Positions 1-9,349 of a stretch of 64,000 bases of DNA are shown piece by piece. Source of the stretch: Crateriforma spongiae (lineage in GTDB: Bacteria > Planctomycetota > Planctomycetia > Pirellulales > Pirellulaceae); assembly GCF_012290005.1 (NCBI RefSeq), contig NZ_JAAXMS010000002.1, forward strand, positions 744,001-808,000, written 5' to 3'. The translations under genes and the position numbers were made by a program. The stretch's first letter is position 1, and each line of letters begins with the position of its first letter. The notes below the pieces were generated by a model that saw nothing but the letters and a program-made list of their open reading frames with translations, did no database searches and was not told the DNA's origin.

Positions 1-1
1 C

Positions 2-526
2 GATCCGGTGGAGATTGAAGTCTTTGTCCCCGAATCGCTGGTTAGATTCACACAAGACGGCGACACAGTCACGATCCGCATCGACGCATTGCCGGACGAA
101 AAGTTTCAAGGCACCGTGACGCGAATCGTTCCGCTTGCCGATGACCGCAGTCGATCATTCCCCGTCCGCGTATCCGTCCCCAATCCTGCCATTAACGGAC
201 GGCACCGACTGCTGCCCGGCATGTTGGCGCACATCGCTTTGCCCATCAGCGAACCTAAGAACGAATTGATGGTTCACAAAGATGCGCTGCAGATCAACGG
301 TGACAAATCGATCGTGTTCAAGATCGTCGACAACAGTGCCGTCCCCGTCCCCGTGCGATACGGAATGGCGGATGGATTCAAAATCGCCGTTCATCCGCTG
401 GTGTCCGGCCAGCTGGCCAGTGGGGATGCCGTCGTCGTGATCGGCAACGAACGGTTGCGCCCCGGACAACCAGTCGTTGCCACCGAGCAGGAGGAAGACC
501 AGGAGTCCAAAGAACCGGCCCAATAG
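2..526 (+). CDS. RND efflux adaptor (HlyD/MFP family), C-terminal part
   Basis: The reading frame is open to the left edge, so the true start lies outside the window and only the last ~174 residues are visible. What remains looks like the beta-barrel and membrane-proximal domains of a periplasmic adaptor: a stretch with F-x-G-x-V-x-x-I-x-P around residues 35-45, then a LLPGMLAHIALP segment, typical of the end of the barrel. The C-terminus is acidic. The next gene, 72 bases downstream on the same strand, is an RND pump, so the adaptor probably joins that pump to an outer-membrane channel. The family is well supported by sequence and context; the substrate is unknown. The GTG at position 8 is not a credible start because the adaptor would lack its hairpin and lipoyl domains. 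Confidence 0.85.
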   Translation, partial: DPVEIEVFVPESLVRFTQDGDTVTIRIDALPDEKFQGTVTRIVPLADDRSRSFPVRVSVPNPAINGRHRLLPGMLAHIALPISEPKNELMVHKDALQINGDKSIVFKIVDNSAVPVPVRYGMADGFKIAVHPLVSGQLASGDAVVVIGNERLRPGQPVVATEQEEDQESKEPAQ

Positions 527-598
527 GCTGATCACGCTTTTCGAACCGCAGCGGCATTCCCCCGCCCCGCCCCACCAAATCCCCCCCCGCCATCCTTC

Positions 599-3500
599 AT
601 GCATCCGATCGAAGCCTGCGTTCGCAACCCCGTGAAAGTCGCCGTCGGCGCACTGTTGTTGATCCTGTTCGGCGTGATCGCCGTGCTGACCATGCCAATG
701 CAGTTGATCCCCGAAGTCGAAACACCGACTTTGACGATCGAAACACGTTGGCCCGGCGCCAGTCCACAAGAGATCGAACGCGAGATCATTCAGGAACAAG
801 AAGAGCAACTAAAAAGCGTCGAAGGCGTTCGCAAAATGACCAGCGAATCGGCGGATTCGTCCGGCACGATACGCCTGGAATTCCTGGTCGGCACGAACAT
901 GGAAGAATCGCTGTTGAAGGTCAACAGCCGGCTTCAACAGGTACCGGAATACCCGGAAGAAGCCGACGAACCGGTGATTTCCACCAGCAGTTCATCGGAT
1001 CGACCGATCGCTTGGATGATCCTTTCCGCGATCCAACCGACCGAAACACAAATTCGACAAGCCGCCGTCGACCATCCGGATGTCAAACCCGCGGTCGACC
1101 ATATTTTGGCGACCAGCATTCCGGGCCTGCGGCTGATGCGACTGCGCGTGGCGGCCAAAGATCATCCGGCACTGAAGGAACTGCTGCCACCGGATTTGAA
1201 TATTCCCGGCATGCGTCGGTTCGCCGAAGACTTCATCGAAGCCCGATTGGAACGCGTCGATGGTGTGTCCAATGCCAACGTTCTGGGCGGATTGGAAGAA
1301 GAACTGCAGGTGATCGTCGACCCGCAAAAATTGGCATCGCGCCGATTGACCATCGAAGACGTTCGCCGTGTATTGCGGAACCAAAACCAAGACACCTCCG
1401 GCGGCGATTTTTGGGAAGGCAAGCGTCGCTATGTGGTGCGGACGCTGAATCAGTTCGACAGCCCGGACCAAGTCGCCAGCCAGGTCTTGGACATGCAAAA
1501 CGGTGCACCGGTATTCATCAGCGATGTTGCCGAAGTCCGCATGGGTTTCAAAAAGCCCGACGGCATGGTTCGCCGATTCGGCGAATCCAGCATCGCCTGC
1601 AATGCGCTGCGAGAAAATGGTGCGAACATCATGGACGTGATGGCGGGAATTCGACAGGCCATCGACGAACTGAATCGCGACGTGTTGAATCCGCGTCAGA
1701 TGCAATTAACGCAAGTCTATGACGAAACCGAATACATCGATTCATCGGTTCAATTGGTCAACCAAAACATCATCGTCGGCGGCACCCTAACGATGATCGT
1801 GCTGATGCTATTCTTGCACCTTCAAATTCGAACGCTGCTGCTGGCACCATTGATTGCGGCAACCAGTATTGCCGCAATGACGATCGATCCGCGTTTCTTT
1901 ATTGTGACCCTGATCTTGATCGTGATCACCGGATTTTGGTTCGCACGCGGTGCGTTGGTGGTCGGCTTGGCAATTCCGATCAGCGTCATCGGAACCTTTT
2001 TGCTGCTGAACCTTTGGGGCCGATCGCTGAACGTGATCAGTCTGGCCGGCATGGCCTTCGCCGTCGGCATGTTGGTCGATAATGCCGTGGTCGTGCTGGA
2101 AAATATTTACCGGCATTTCCAGGACGGTGAACCACCCTTCGTCGCCGCGGTCAACGGAACCAAAGAAGTCTGGGGCGCGGTGCTGGCGTCGACGCTGACC
2201 ACCCTGGCCGTGTTCCTTCCGGTGTTGTTTGTCCAAGAACAGGCCGGACAACTGTTCCGTGACATCGCTTTGGCTATCAGTGCCGCAGTCGGGCTATCGT
2301 TGATCATCAGCATCACGCTGATTCCCACCGCAACGGCGCGACTGTTACAGCGCGATCCAGATGCGACGAGTGAATCTTCCGGTGGAAACCATGCCACGCC
2401 GTCACGTCGTCGCCGTCTATTGGATCCACTTACCCAGTTGGCCGACCAAGCCGTGGCGGGCATCGTTGCCATCAATCGCTGGATCCAACGGACGTGGCTG
2501 CGCCGGATTGCTCTGGTCGTCGGTTTGCTGGGCGCCGTGGTTGTTTTGGCGATTTCCATGTGGCCGAAAGTCGAATACCTGCCAACCGGAAACCGCAACC
2601 TCGTCTTCGGCATCGTGATGCCACCGCCCGGATACAACCTGGACAAGCTAAGCCAGATGGGCGAAATCGTCGAAGATCACCTGCGTCCATATTGGGATAT
2701 CGATGACGAGGCAATCGGCCAGCAAGATCGCGAATTTCCAGCGATCTATGACTTCTTCTATGTCGCCCGCGGCCGAAGCGTGTTTATCGGCATCCGGGCG
2801 GTCGACCCGACGCGTTCCGGCGAATTGGTTCCGCTGATGCAGGCGGTCGGCCCCAAGTTGCCCGGCACATTTGTCGTTGCCAAGCAGTCCAGCTTGTTTG
2901 AGCAAGGCCTGACCGCAGGCCGGACGATCGATGTGGAAATCACCGGGCCGGAACTGGAACACCTGGTCGGTATCGGCGGTCAAATCATGGGCCAAGTGAT
3001 GAACCCGAATGATCCGGTCATTCCCAACGCCCAAGCGCGCCCGGTACCCAGCTTGGACTTGAACAACCCCGAGGTCCACATCCGGCCCAAGCTGATCCAG
3101 GCTCAACAAATGGGTGTCGATGCGACCGCGCTGGGGTACAGCGTCAACGCATTGGTCGATGGTGCGTTCGCCGCCGACTACTTCGTTGGGGGCGACAAGA
3201 TCGATCTGACGCTGATGGGCAGCCCCGAGCGTGCCAGCCGTTCCCAGGATTTGGCGGCCCTGCCGATTGCCACCCCGGGCGGCCAGTTGGTTCCCTTGTC
3301 ATCGCTGGCCGAGATCAAATTGTCCAGCGGTCCGGAACAAATCAATCACCGCGAACGCCAGCGGGCCATCACGATCGAAGTTTCACCGCCACCGGAAATG
3401 GCACTGGAAGACGCACTGAACCGTATCGCCACTCAGGTCATCGACCCGATCGAAGCCTCGGGACAATTGGACGGAGGATACCGAATCGGCCTTTCGGGCA

Positions 3501-4123
3501 CCGCCGACAAACTGCGCGACACATGGCTGGCCCTGCGATACAACGTGCTGCTTGCGTTGTTGATCACCTATCTGTTGATGGCCGCCCTGTTCGAAAGTTG
3601 GATCTATCCGCTGGTGATTATTCTTAGCGTCCCTCTGGGTGCCGTTGGCGGTCTGCTGGGACTGAAAGTCTTGGGGTACTACCTGCAGTGGCAAGGCCAA
3701 CCGCCTCAAGCCTTGGATGTGTTGACGATGCTGGGCTTTGTCATCTTGATCGGAACGGTGGTCAACAATGCCATCCTGATCGTTCACCAATCGCTGAACT
3801 TGATGCGAGACCAGGGCTACGATTCGCGCGCGGCGATTCTGGAAAGCGTGCGAACACGCATCCGTCCGATTTTCATGACAACAGCGACCACGGTGCTGGG
3901 ACTTTGCCCGTTGGTGTTGTTTCCCGGTGCCGGAAGTGAACTTTACCGCGGCTTGGGCAGCGTCCTGCTGGGCGGACTCGTGATCAGTACCGTGTTCACG
4001 TTGGTCTTCGTCCCAACCTTGTTCCGAATCTTCATGGACCTTCGCCAAGCAGTTGCCCCGATCGGCTTGGCGAACCAGGCGATGGAAGGTGCGTCAAAGA
4101 AGCCGACGGCCCAAGTCGCCTGA
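599..4123 (+). CDS. RND-family efflux pump inner-membrane subunit
   Basis: A 1174-residue inner-membrane proton-driven exporter of the AcrB/HAE superfamily. The N-terminus (FGVIAVLTMPMQLIPEVETP) and the order TM1, porter domain, TM2-6, TM7, second porter domain, TM8-12 follow the family. The TM4 relay motif reads VDN (D494, N495) where AcrB has two aspartates, a change common in uncharacterised RND groups. It is longer than the usual ~1040 residues. There is about 50 extra residues in the first porter domain (roughly residues 145-195), and a second insertion of about 35 residues between TM2 and TM3 (roughly residues 410-450) that carries additional hydrophobic segments. It follows the adaptor gene and probably forms an operon with it. 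No outer-membrane factor is visible downstream. Substrate cannot be inferred. Confidence 0.92.
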   Translation: MHPIEACVRNPVKVAVGALLLILFGVIAVLTMPMQLIPEVETPTLTIETRWPGASPQEIEREIIQEQEEQLKSVEGVRKMTSESADSSGTIRLEFLVGTNMEESLLKVNSRLQQVPEYPEEADEPVISTSSSSDRPIAWMILSAIQPTETQIRQAAVDHPDVKPAVDHILATSIPGLRLMRLRVAAKDHPALKELLPPDLNIPGMRRFAEDFIEARLERVDGVSNANVLGGLEEELQVIVDPQKLASRRLTIEDVRRVLRNQNQDTSGGDFWEGKRRYVVRTLNQFDSPDQVASQVLDMQNGAPVFISDVAEVRMGFKKPDGMVRRFGESSIACNALRENGANIMDVMAGIRQAIDELNRDVLNPRQMQLTQVYDETEYIDSSVQLVNQNIIVGGTLTMIVLMLFLHLQIRTLLLAPLIAATSIAAMTIDPRFFIVTLILIVITGFWFARGALVVGLAIPISVIGTFLLLNLWGRSLNVISLAGMAFAVGMLVDNAVVVLENIYRHFQDGEPPFVAAVNGTKEVWGAVLASTLTTLAVFLPVLFVQEQAGQLFRDIALAISAAVGLSLIISITLIPTATARLLQRDPDATSESSGGNHATPSRRRRLLDPLTQLADQAVAGIVAINRWIQRTWLRRIALVVGLLGAVVVLAISMWPKVEYLPTGNRNLVFGIVMPPPGYNLDKLSQMGEIVEDHLRPYWDIDDEAIGQQDREFPAIYDFFYVARGRSVFIGIRAVDPTRSGELVPLMQAVGPKLPGTFVVAKQSSLFEQGLTAGRTIDVEITGPELEHLVGIGGQIMGQVMNPNDPVIPNAQARPVPSLDLNNPEVHIRPKLIQAQQMGVDATALGYSVNALVDGAFAADYFVGGDKIDLTLMGSPERASRSQDLAALPIATPGGQLVPLSSLAEIKLSSGPEQINHRERQRAITIEVSPPPEMALEDALNRIATQVIDPIEASGQLDGGYRIGLSGTADKLRDTWLALRYNVLLALLITYLLMAALFESWIYPLVIILSVPLGAVGGLLGLKVLGYYLQWQGQPPQALDVLTMLGFVILIGTVVNNAILIVHQSLNLMRDQGYDSRAAILESVRTRIRPIFMTTATTVLGLCPLVLFPGAGSELYRGLGSVLLGGLVISTVFTLVFVPTLFRIFMDLRQAVAPIGLANQAMEGASKKPTAQVA

Positions 4124-4284
4124 ACATCGGACGACGTAGCATCAGGCGCGTTATTCTGTTGCGGTTCCCCACCGTCTAAACCGCCAACCGAAGACCTGTC
4201 ATGTCTTGTTCATCGTCCCTGTCATCAACCCCGCGGCCTTGGGCATCGAAGTCTTTGAGTTTCCCAACCGACGTGAAGGGAATC

Positions 4285-5769
4285 ATGCCAAACAAATTCA
4301 TGTTGCTCTTGTGCGTCGGGATCATCGCGTGGAGTGTTTCGAACATCGTGATCGCCGCTTCACCGGCGACCGATCCGCTTTCGCTGCATCCCGACAACGA
4401 CCGCTATTTTCAATTTCGTGGCCAGCCAACGGTCTTGGTCACCAGCGGTGAACACTACGGTCTTTTGCTGAACAAGGCGTTCGACTACGAGGCCTATTTC
4501 AAAGAACTGCAGCGACATGGTTTGAATCACACTCGCATCTTCAGCGGCATCTATCGCGAGGTCCCCGAGTCCTTTGGGATCACCGAGAATCCGTTGGCGC
4601 CGACTCATGAGAACTATGTATGTCCGTGGCAGCGGACTGCCAAAAGTCACGCCGATGGTTCGCCAATCTTCGATTTATCCAAATGGGATGCCGGGTACTT
4701 CGATCGTTTACATCGCATGATGCAGTCCGCTTCCAAACACGGCATCGTCGTCGAATTTTGCATTTTCTGTCCGATGTATCGTCCCGTTTTATGGGACGTC
4801 AATCCGATGAACGTGCGAAACAACGTCAACAATGTTGGCGATTGTGGTTCAAAGCAGGTCTACACGGGCGAAGACAAAGAACTGTTCAAGGTCCAACAGA
4901 AGGTCGCCGAACGCTTGGTCGAAGCAATCGTTCCCTTTGACAATGTCTATATCGAAGTCTGCAACGAACCCTATTTCGGCGGCATCACCGATCGCTGGCA
5001 GAACATGATGGCCGATGTGATCGCCAAAAAATTACGGAAACTGTCGGCGCGTCACCTGGTCTCCGTCAACGTTGCCAACAAGACCAAAAAGGTAACCGAT
5101 CCGCATCCCAACGTTTCAATCTTTAACTTCCATTACTGCCATCCACCGGTCGTGGTCGCCGAAAATGCACATCTACACGGAGTGATCGGTGAAAATGAAA
5201 CCGGATTTCGTGGACAGGCCGATTTGTTGTACCGCACCGAAGGATGGGACTTTTTGCTTGCCGGCGGCGGCTTGTACAACAACCTGGATTACTCCTTCAC
5301 GGTCAGCCATCCCGGCGGAACCCTGACGGATTATCAATCACCCGGTGGCGGCAGCGAACGTCTGCGAATGCAGCTTGGTTTTTTGAAGTCCCGGCTGATG
5401 GAACTTCCGCTGCCCGATATCCAAACGCAAGACGCAAAGTTTGCCGTTTGCCAGCGTGATGACATCGTGGTGTCCGCCATTGGGAAAGCGGCCAACGCCT
5501 ATCTGGCCTACGCCCACGTCAAACTGCCGGGAAAAATCAAAGACCAGCCATTGGGCGATTTCAAGCAAACCATCAGCGATTTAACCCTGAATCTCCGTTT
5601 GCCAAACGGCGACTACCGCGTGCGGCAATGGGATCCCAAGACGGCCAAGCTTCTAAGCGAATCACAGCTTCGCGTGAAGGATCGGGAAACATCCCTGCAA
5701 CTGAACGACTTCCAAACAGACACCTGCCTATCGATTCGACGTCAGGATTCTAAAAACTCCCAACGCTGA
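4285..5769 (+). CDS. secreted glycoside hydrolase-like protein (clan GH-A fold)
   Basis: 494 residues with a signal peptide at residues 1-25 (MLLLCVGIIAW core, cleavage near VIAA-S). The ATG at 4285 is preferred over the frame opening at 4201 because AAGGGA lies just upstream and it places the signal peptide at the N-terminus. The body resembles a TIM-barrel hydrolase: IEVCNEP with E228 fits the acid/base of clan GH-A, and GVIGENETGF with E303 or E305 fits the nucleophile strand. A C-terminal beta-rich region follows, as in DUF4038/cellulase-like proteins. The exact GH family and polysaccharide are not clear. Its 3' end overlaps the convergent ABC-F gene by 28 bases, so the two genes may interfere through antisense 3' ends. 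Confidence 0.72.
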   Translation: MPNKFMLLLCVGIIAWSVSNIVIAASPATDPLSLHPDNDRYFQFRGQPTVLVTSGEHYGLLLNKAFDYEAYFKELQRHGLNHTRIFSGIYREVPESFGITENPLAPTHENYVCPWQRTAKSHADGSPIFDLSKWDAGYFDRLHRMMQSASKHGIVVEFCIFCPMYRPVLWDVNPMNVRNNVNNVGDCGSKQVYTGEDKELFKVQQKVAERLVEAIVPFDNVYIEVCNEPYFGGITDRWQNMMADVIAKKLRKLSARHLVSVNVANKTKKVTDPHPNVSIFNFHYCHPPVVVAENAHLHGVIGENETGFRGQADLLYRTEGWDFLLAGGGLYNNLDYSFTVSHPGGTLTDYQSPGGGSERLRMQLGFLKSRLMELPLPDIQTQDAKFAVCQRDDIVVSAIGKAANAYLAYAHVKLPGKIKDQPLGDFKQTISDLTLNLRLPNGDYRVRQWDPKTAKLLSESQLRVKDRETSLQLNDFQTDTCLSIRRQDSKNSQR

Positions 5770-7592
5770 AACGCCTGTTCCAGTTCGGATTGCCACTGTT
5801 TCAAATTCTCCGAATCCTGCGCGAGCTCGTCAGGGTTCTTTTTGTAATAGTCCGCATCCGCCATTGCCTGGTGCAGTTGCTCGATCTGCCCTTCCAACAT
5901 TTCGATTCGTTCCGGCAACTGTTCCAGCTCTCGCTTTTCCTTGTAGGACAACTTGCGCGGCGCATCGGCACTGGCCGAAGAAGTCTCTTGTTTCGGCTTG
6001 TTGTTTGACTTGGTTTCTGATTTACCCGATGACTTTTTAGATTCGGAAGTCGAGGCAACGGTGCGTCGTGCGACCGCGTCCTGCCAATCGTCATAGCCGC
6101 CCACGTATTCACGAACGCCCTCGTCTTCAAACACGATCGTGCTGGTCACCACGTTGTTCAAAAAAGACCGGTCGTGACTGACCATCAAAAGCGTTCCGGC
6201 GAACTCCGCCAACTGTTCTTCCAGCAACTCCAATGTCTCGCTATCCAGATCATTGGTCGGTTCGTCCATGACCAAGACATTGGCGGGACGTGTCATCAGC
6301 TTGGCAAGCAATGCCCGATTCCGTTCGCCGCCGGACAAAAATTTGACTTGCGTTCGCGCCCGTTCCGGGGTGAACAAGAAATCCTGCAAGTAACCCAAAA
6401 CGTGTTTGGTGTTTTCGCCCAACCGGATGCGATCGCTGCCTTCCCCCACATTTTCCTGGACGGTCTTTTCAGGATCCAACGTATCACGCAGTTGATCGAA
6501 ATAGGCGACCTGCAGATTGGTTCCCAATCGAACGTTGCCCTCATCAGGCGGCAACTGTCCCAACAAGATTCGCAACAGCGTCGTCTTTCCCGCACCGTTG
6601 CGCCCGATGATTCCGACCTTGTCGCCCCGCATGATGGTCGTACTGAAGTCCTTCAGGATTGTGCGGTCGTCGTAGGCGAACCCGACCTTTTTGACCTCCG
6701 CGACCAACGCGCCCGACTTGTCACCTTGTTGCAAGTTCAGCTTGGCGGTGCCTTCCGCTTTGCGTCGCTGTTGTCGCTGCACTCGCATCGCCTTCAAGGC
6801 ACGCACGCGGCCTTCGTTGCGAGTCCGGCGTGCTTTGATGCCTTGGCGTATCCAAGCTTCTTCCTCCGCCAACTTCTTGTCGAACAACGCATCCTGTTTT
6901 TCCTGGGCCTCAATGGCGGCTTCTTTCCGTTTCAAGAACGTCGCATAGTCACACGACCAATCAAACAGCTGTCCGCGATCGATTTCCCAAATTCGGGTCG
7001 CCAAGTTTTGCAGGAACGTCCGGTCGTGGGTGATGAACACCAGGGTGCCGGACCATCGCTTTAGGAACTGTTCCAACCACAAGATCGACGGAATATCCAA
7101 ATGGTTGGTCGGTTCGTCCAACAACAGAATGTCGGGCCGACTTGCGATCGCGGCCGCCAGCAAAACGCGACGTTTCATCCCGCTGGATAGCGTTGCAAAT
7201 TGCTGTTGGCCATCCAGCTGAGTTTCGGTCAACGTGCGTTCGATTTCATGTTCCCACCGCCACTGATTCTCCCCATCCCAGGCATCGACGCTGGCATCGG
7301 CCTGCTTTAATTCCTGGCGAACGCGATCGACGACCACATCGTGAACGGTGCCCTGCAATTGCGATGGGACATCTTGAACCAAACGAGTGACTTTCAAATT
7401 CGGCTGACGCGTGATGTCGCCCGAATCGGGTGTGACCGATCCTTCCAGAATTTTCAGCAACGTGGTTTTACCAGCGCCGTTGCGTCCCAGCAGTCCAATT
7501 CGCTGGTCCGCTGCGATGCGTGCGGACACTTGGTCCAGCAACAAGGGGCCTCGGTATCCGATGGAAAGATCCGTAAAGGAAAGTAATGCCAT
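5742..7592 (-). CDS. uup: ABC-F family ATPase, Uup type
   Basis: 616 residues, cytoplasmic, with two ABC domains and no membrane segment. Each half has a Walker A of the GRNGAGKT type (about residues 35-42 and 330-337), an ABC signature (LSSGMKRR in the first half, LSGGERNR in the second) and a Walker B followed by DEPTNHLD or DEPTNDLD. A charged linker lies between the halves. The C-terminal ~70 residues are predicted coiled coil (KEKRELEQLPERIEMLEGQI), the DNA-binding appendage that distinguishes Uup from other ABC-F proteins. ABC-F proteins act on ribosomes or DNA rather than in transport; Uup is linked to ribosome function and transposon excision precision in E. coli. The paralogue choice (Uup over EttA or YbiT) rests on the C-terminal coil. 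Confidence 0.88.
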   Translation of the reverse strand: MALLSFTDLSIGYRGPLLLDQVSARIAADQRIGLLGRNGAGKTTLLKILEGSVTPDSGDITRQPNLKVTRLVQDVPSQLQGTVHDVVVDRVRQELKQADASVDAWDGENQWRWEHEIERTLTETQLDGQQQFATLSSGMKRRVLLAAAIASRPDILLLDEPTNHLDIPSILWLEQFLKRWSGTLVFITHDRTFLQNLATRIWEIDRGQLFDWSCDYATFLKRKEAAIEAQEKQDALFDKKLAEEEAWIRQGIKARRTRNEGRVRALKAMRVQRQQRRKAEGTAKLNLQQGDKSGALVAEVKKVGFAYDDRTILKDFSTTIMRGDKVGIIGRNGAGKTTLLRILLGQLPPDEGNVRLGTNLQVAYFDQLRDTLDPEKTVQENVGEGSDRIRLGENTKHVLGYLQDFLFTPERARTQVKFLSGGERNRALLAKLMTRPANVLVMDEPTNDLDSETLELLEEQLAEFAGTLLMVSHDRSFLNNVVTSTIVFEDEGVREYVGGYDDWQDAVARRTVASTSESKKSSGKSETKSNNKPKQETSSASADAPRKLSYKEKRELEQLPERIEMLEGQIEQLHQAMADADYYKKNPDELAQDSENLKQWQSELEQAFQRWEFLES

Positions 7593-7647
7593 GAACGCAA
7601 TTTGGTCGGTTAACGTCGATAGTCAAAAGAAGACGAACTCGGACGGA

Positions 7648-8634
7648 CTATTCTTGGTCCATCGATTCGCGAAACAGGCCGGCGATGACGTCTTCCAATG
7701 GCGGGTCTTCCACCGCGACGTCCTCCACCGGATGTTCGGCCAAGGCTTGGGCCAGCACCTTGGGGACTTCGGCCCGCGGCATTCGCAATCGCACCTTGGG
7801 CCAATTGCAATCCAAGACCTCGCCCCACTTGGACAACATTGTCGGCTGGTGGCCTTCGGGGAACTGCAGCGTCACGATCTTTCGCCCGCTGAATTTGTCA
7901 ATGATGCCGGACAGGGAACCATCATATTGAATGGTCCCCTTGGCGATCACCACGACCCGCTTGCAAAGCGCCGCGACGTCCTTCATGTAATGACTGGTCA
8001 ATAGAATCGTGATCTTGCGTTTCTCTTGATAGAACCGCAAGAACTGTTGAATGTTGTGCTGGGCGATGACGTCCAAACCGATCGTCGGTTCATCCAAAAA
8101 CAACACTTCGGGACTGTGCAACAGAGCGGCGATCAATTCCATCTTCATGCGTTCGCCCAGCGAAAGTTCCCGGACGGGATTCCCCAGCAAACGACGAACG
8201 TCCAGCAATTCAGTCAGTTCATCCAGGGTGGTCCGGAATTGGTCGTCGGGGATGCCATAGATCTGTTGATGAAGCCGATAGGATTCTTGCGCCGGCAAAT
8301 CCCACCACAGCTGATTCTTTTGGCCCATCACCAAAGCGAAGCGTCGCCGATAATCGTTTTCGCGTTTCCATGGGACGTGGCCCATGACCGTTGCCGTGCC
8401 GGACGTTGGATTGATCACACCGCTTAGCAACTTCAACGTCGTCGTCTTACCCGCACCGTTTGGGCCCAGAAAGGCAACGAATTCGCCCTGGGGGACCGTC
8501 AAGTCGATCCCGCGGACCGCTTCGACTTCCGTGTATTCGCGGCGGAACAGCCCTTTCATGCTTTCGCGCAGCCCCTCGCGTTTGCGATAAACGCGGTACG
8601 ATTTCGTCAGTCCCGAGACTTCGATGATGGGCAT
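7648..8634 (-). CDS. ABC exporter ATP-binding subunit (COG4586-like)
   Basis: 328 residues from the ATG at 8634; a TTG at 8703 would add 23 residues of low-complexity sequence and is less likely. Motifs in order: GPNGAGKTT Walker A, the Q-loop region, the signature [17 protein letters not shown], Walker B with [11 protein letters not shown], and the H-loop LLTSHYMKD. The long N-terminal [20 protein letters not shown] segment before the first ABC strand, and the C-terminal ~80-residue tail, are typical of the COG4586 group of ABC-2 type exporters. Such ATPases are normally encoded beside two permeases. None lies next to this gene: upstream is divergent ispF, downstream is uup. The permeases must be elsewhere, or the protein serves another exporter. 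Substrate unknown. Confidence 0.85.
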   Translation of the reverse strand: MPIIEVSGLTKSYRVYRKREGLRESMKGLFRREYTEVEAVRGIDLTVPQGEFVAFLGPNGAGKTTTLKLLSGVINPTSGTATVMGHVPWKRENDYRRRFALVMGQKNQLWWDLPAQESYRLHQQIYGIPDDQFRTTLDELTELLDVRRLLGNPVRELSLGERMKMELIAALLHSPEVLFLDEPTIGLDVIAQHNIQQFLRFYQEKRKITILLTSHYMKDVAALCKRVVVIAKGTIQYDGSLSGIIDKFSGRKIVTLQFPEGHQPTMLSKWGEVLDCNWPKVRLRMPRAEVPKVLAQALAEHPVEDVAVEDPPLEDVIAGLFRESMDQE

Positions 8635-8845
8635 TGGCGGGCTGGCAACTTGTGTTGGAGATCCGGTGGACGACGGCCGGACCGTCAGGATGGATTGCGG
8701 CAAAGGGGGTCATCAATGACGCCCGACTGACGATTCAATGGCCATTTCTTTATCATGTTCCCCACCGATCGTCGATTCGCCATCGCGACGCCCGGAATGC
8801 TTGCCCCCCTGATTCTTGTTTAAGATCCGCAACCACGGTCCCCCC

Positions 8846-9349
8846 ATGAGCCCCCGCCCCCCGTTTCGCGTCGGATTGGGATACGACAGCCACCGACTGG
8901 GCAACGGCGGCCCCCTGCGGATCGGCGGAATGGACATTCCCGCGGAAGTCCACGCGATCGGCCACAGCGACGCGGACGTCCTGCTGCACGCGATCACGGA
9001 TGCATTGTTGGGCTCGGTGGCTGCTCCGGACATCGGTCGCCTGTTTCCCGACAACGCCGCAGAAAATCGTGGACGCAACAGCAGCGATTTTGTCGCCGAA
9101 GCAATGCATCGGGTCCGATCGGCCGGATACGAATTGGTCAACATCGATGCGGTGATTCTGGCCGAACGTCCTAAAATGGCGCCGCACATCGATGATCTGC
9201 GACAGACCATCGGACGCATGCTGGACTTGCCAACCGACGGGGTGGGCTTGAAAGCCAAGACAGGGGAAACCGTGGGCGTGATCGGTCAGGGCGCGGCAAT
9301 CGCAGCCCGCTGCGTCGTCATGATCCAAGTGCGAACATCAGTCGGCTGA
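8846..9349 (+). CDS. ispF: 2-C-methyl-D-erythritol 2,4-cyclodiphosphate synthase
   Basis: 167 residues from the ATG at 8846, close to the usual ~160. It converts CDP-methylerythritol 2-phosphate to the cyclodiphosphate in the non-mevalonate isoprenoid pathway, in the cytoplasm as a trimer. The metal-binding residues are visible: GYDSHR (D14, H16) near the start and H40 in IGHSDAD. LLGSVAAPDIGRLFPD and the LKAKTGE segment of the nucleotide pocket are also present. The frame is open to 8816 but the extra ten residues do not resemble the family. It diverges from the ABC ATPase to its left. Its last 12 bases overlap the 3' end of the convergent HEAT-repeat gene. ispD is not in the window. Confidence 0.96.
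   Translation: MSPRPPFRVGLGYDSHRLGNGGPLRIGGMDIPAEVHAIGHSDADVLLHAITDALLGSVAAPDIGRLFPDNAAENRGRNSSDFVAEAMHRVRSAGYELVNIDAVILAERPKMAPHIDDLRQTIGRMLDLPTDGVGLKAKTGETVGVIGQGAAIAARCVVMIQVRTSVG

Noticed and set aside
155-808. 217-codon minus-strand open frame across the RND adaptor/pump junction
   Set aside because: Antisense to two well-supported genes, with His/Gln/Gly-rich composition typical of the reverse strand of GC-rich coding DNA.
6174-7064. 296-codon plus-strand open frame inside the uup gene
   Set aside because: Lies antisense to a complete ABC-F ATPase with all motifs; no ribosome site and no recognisable domain.
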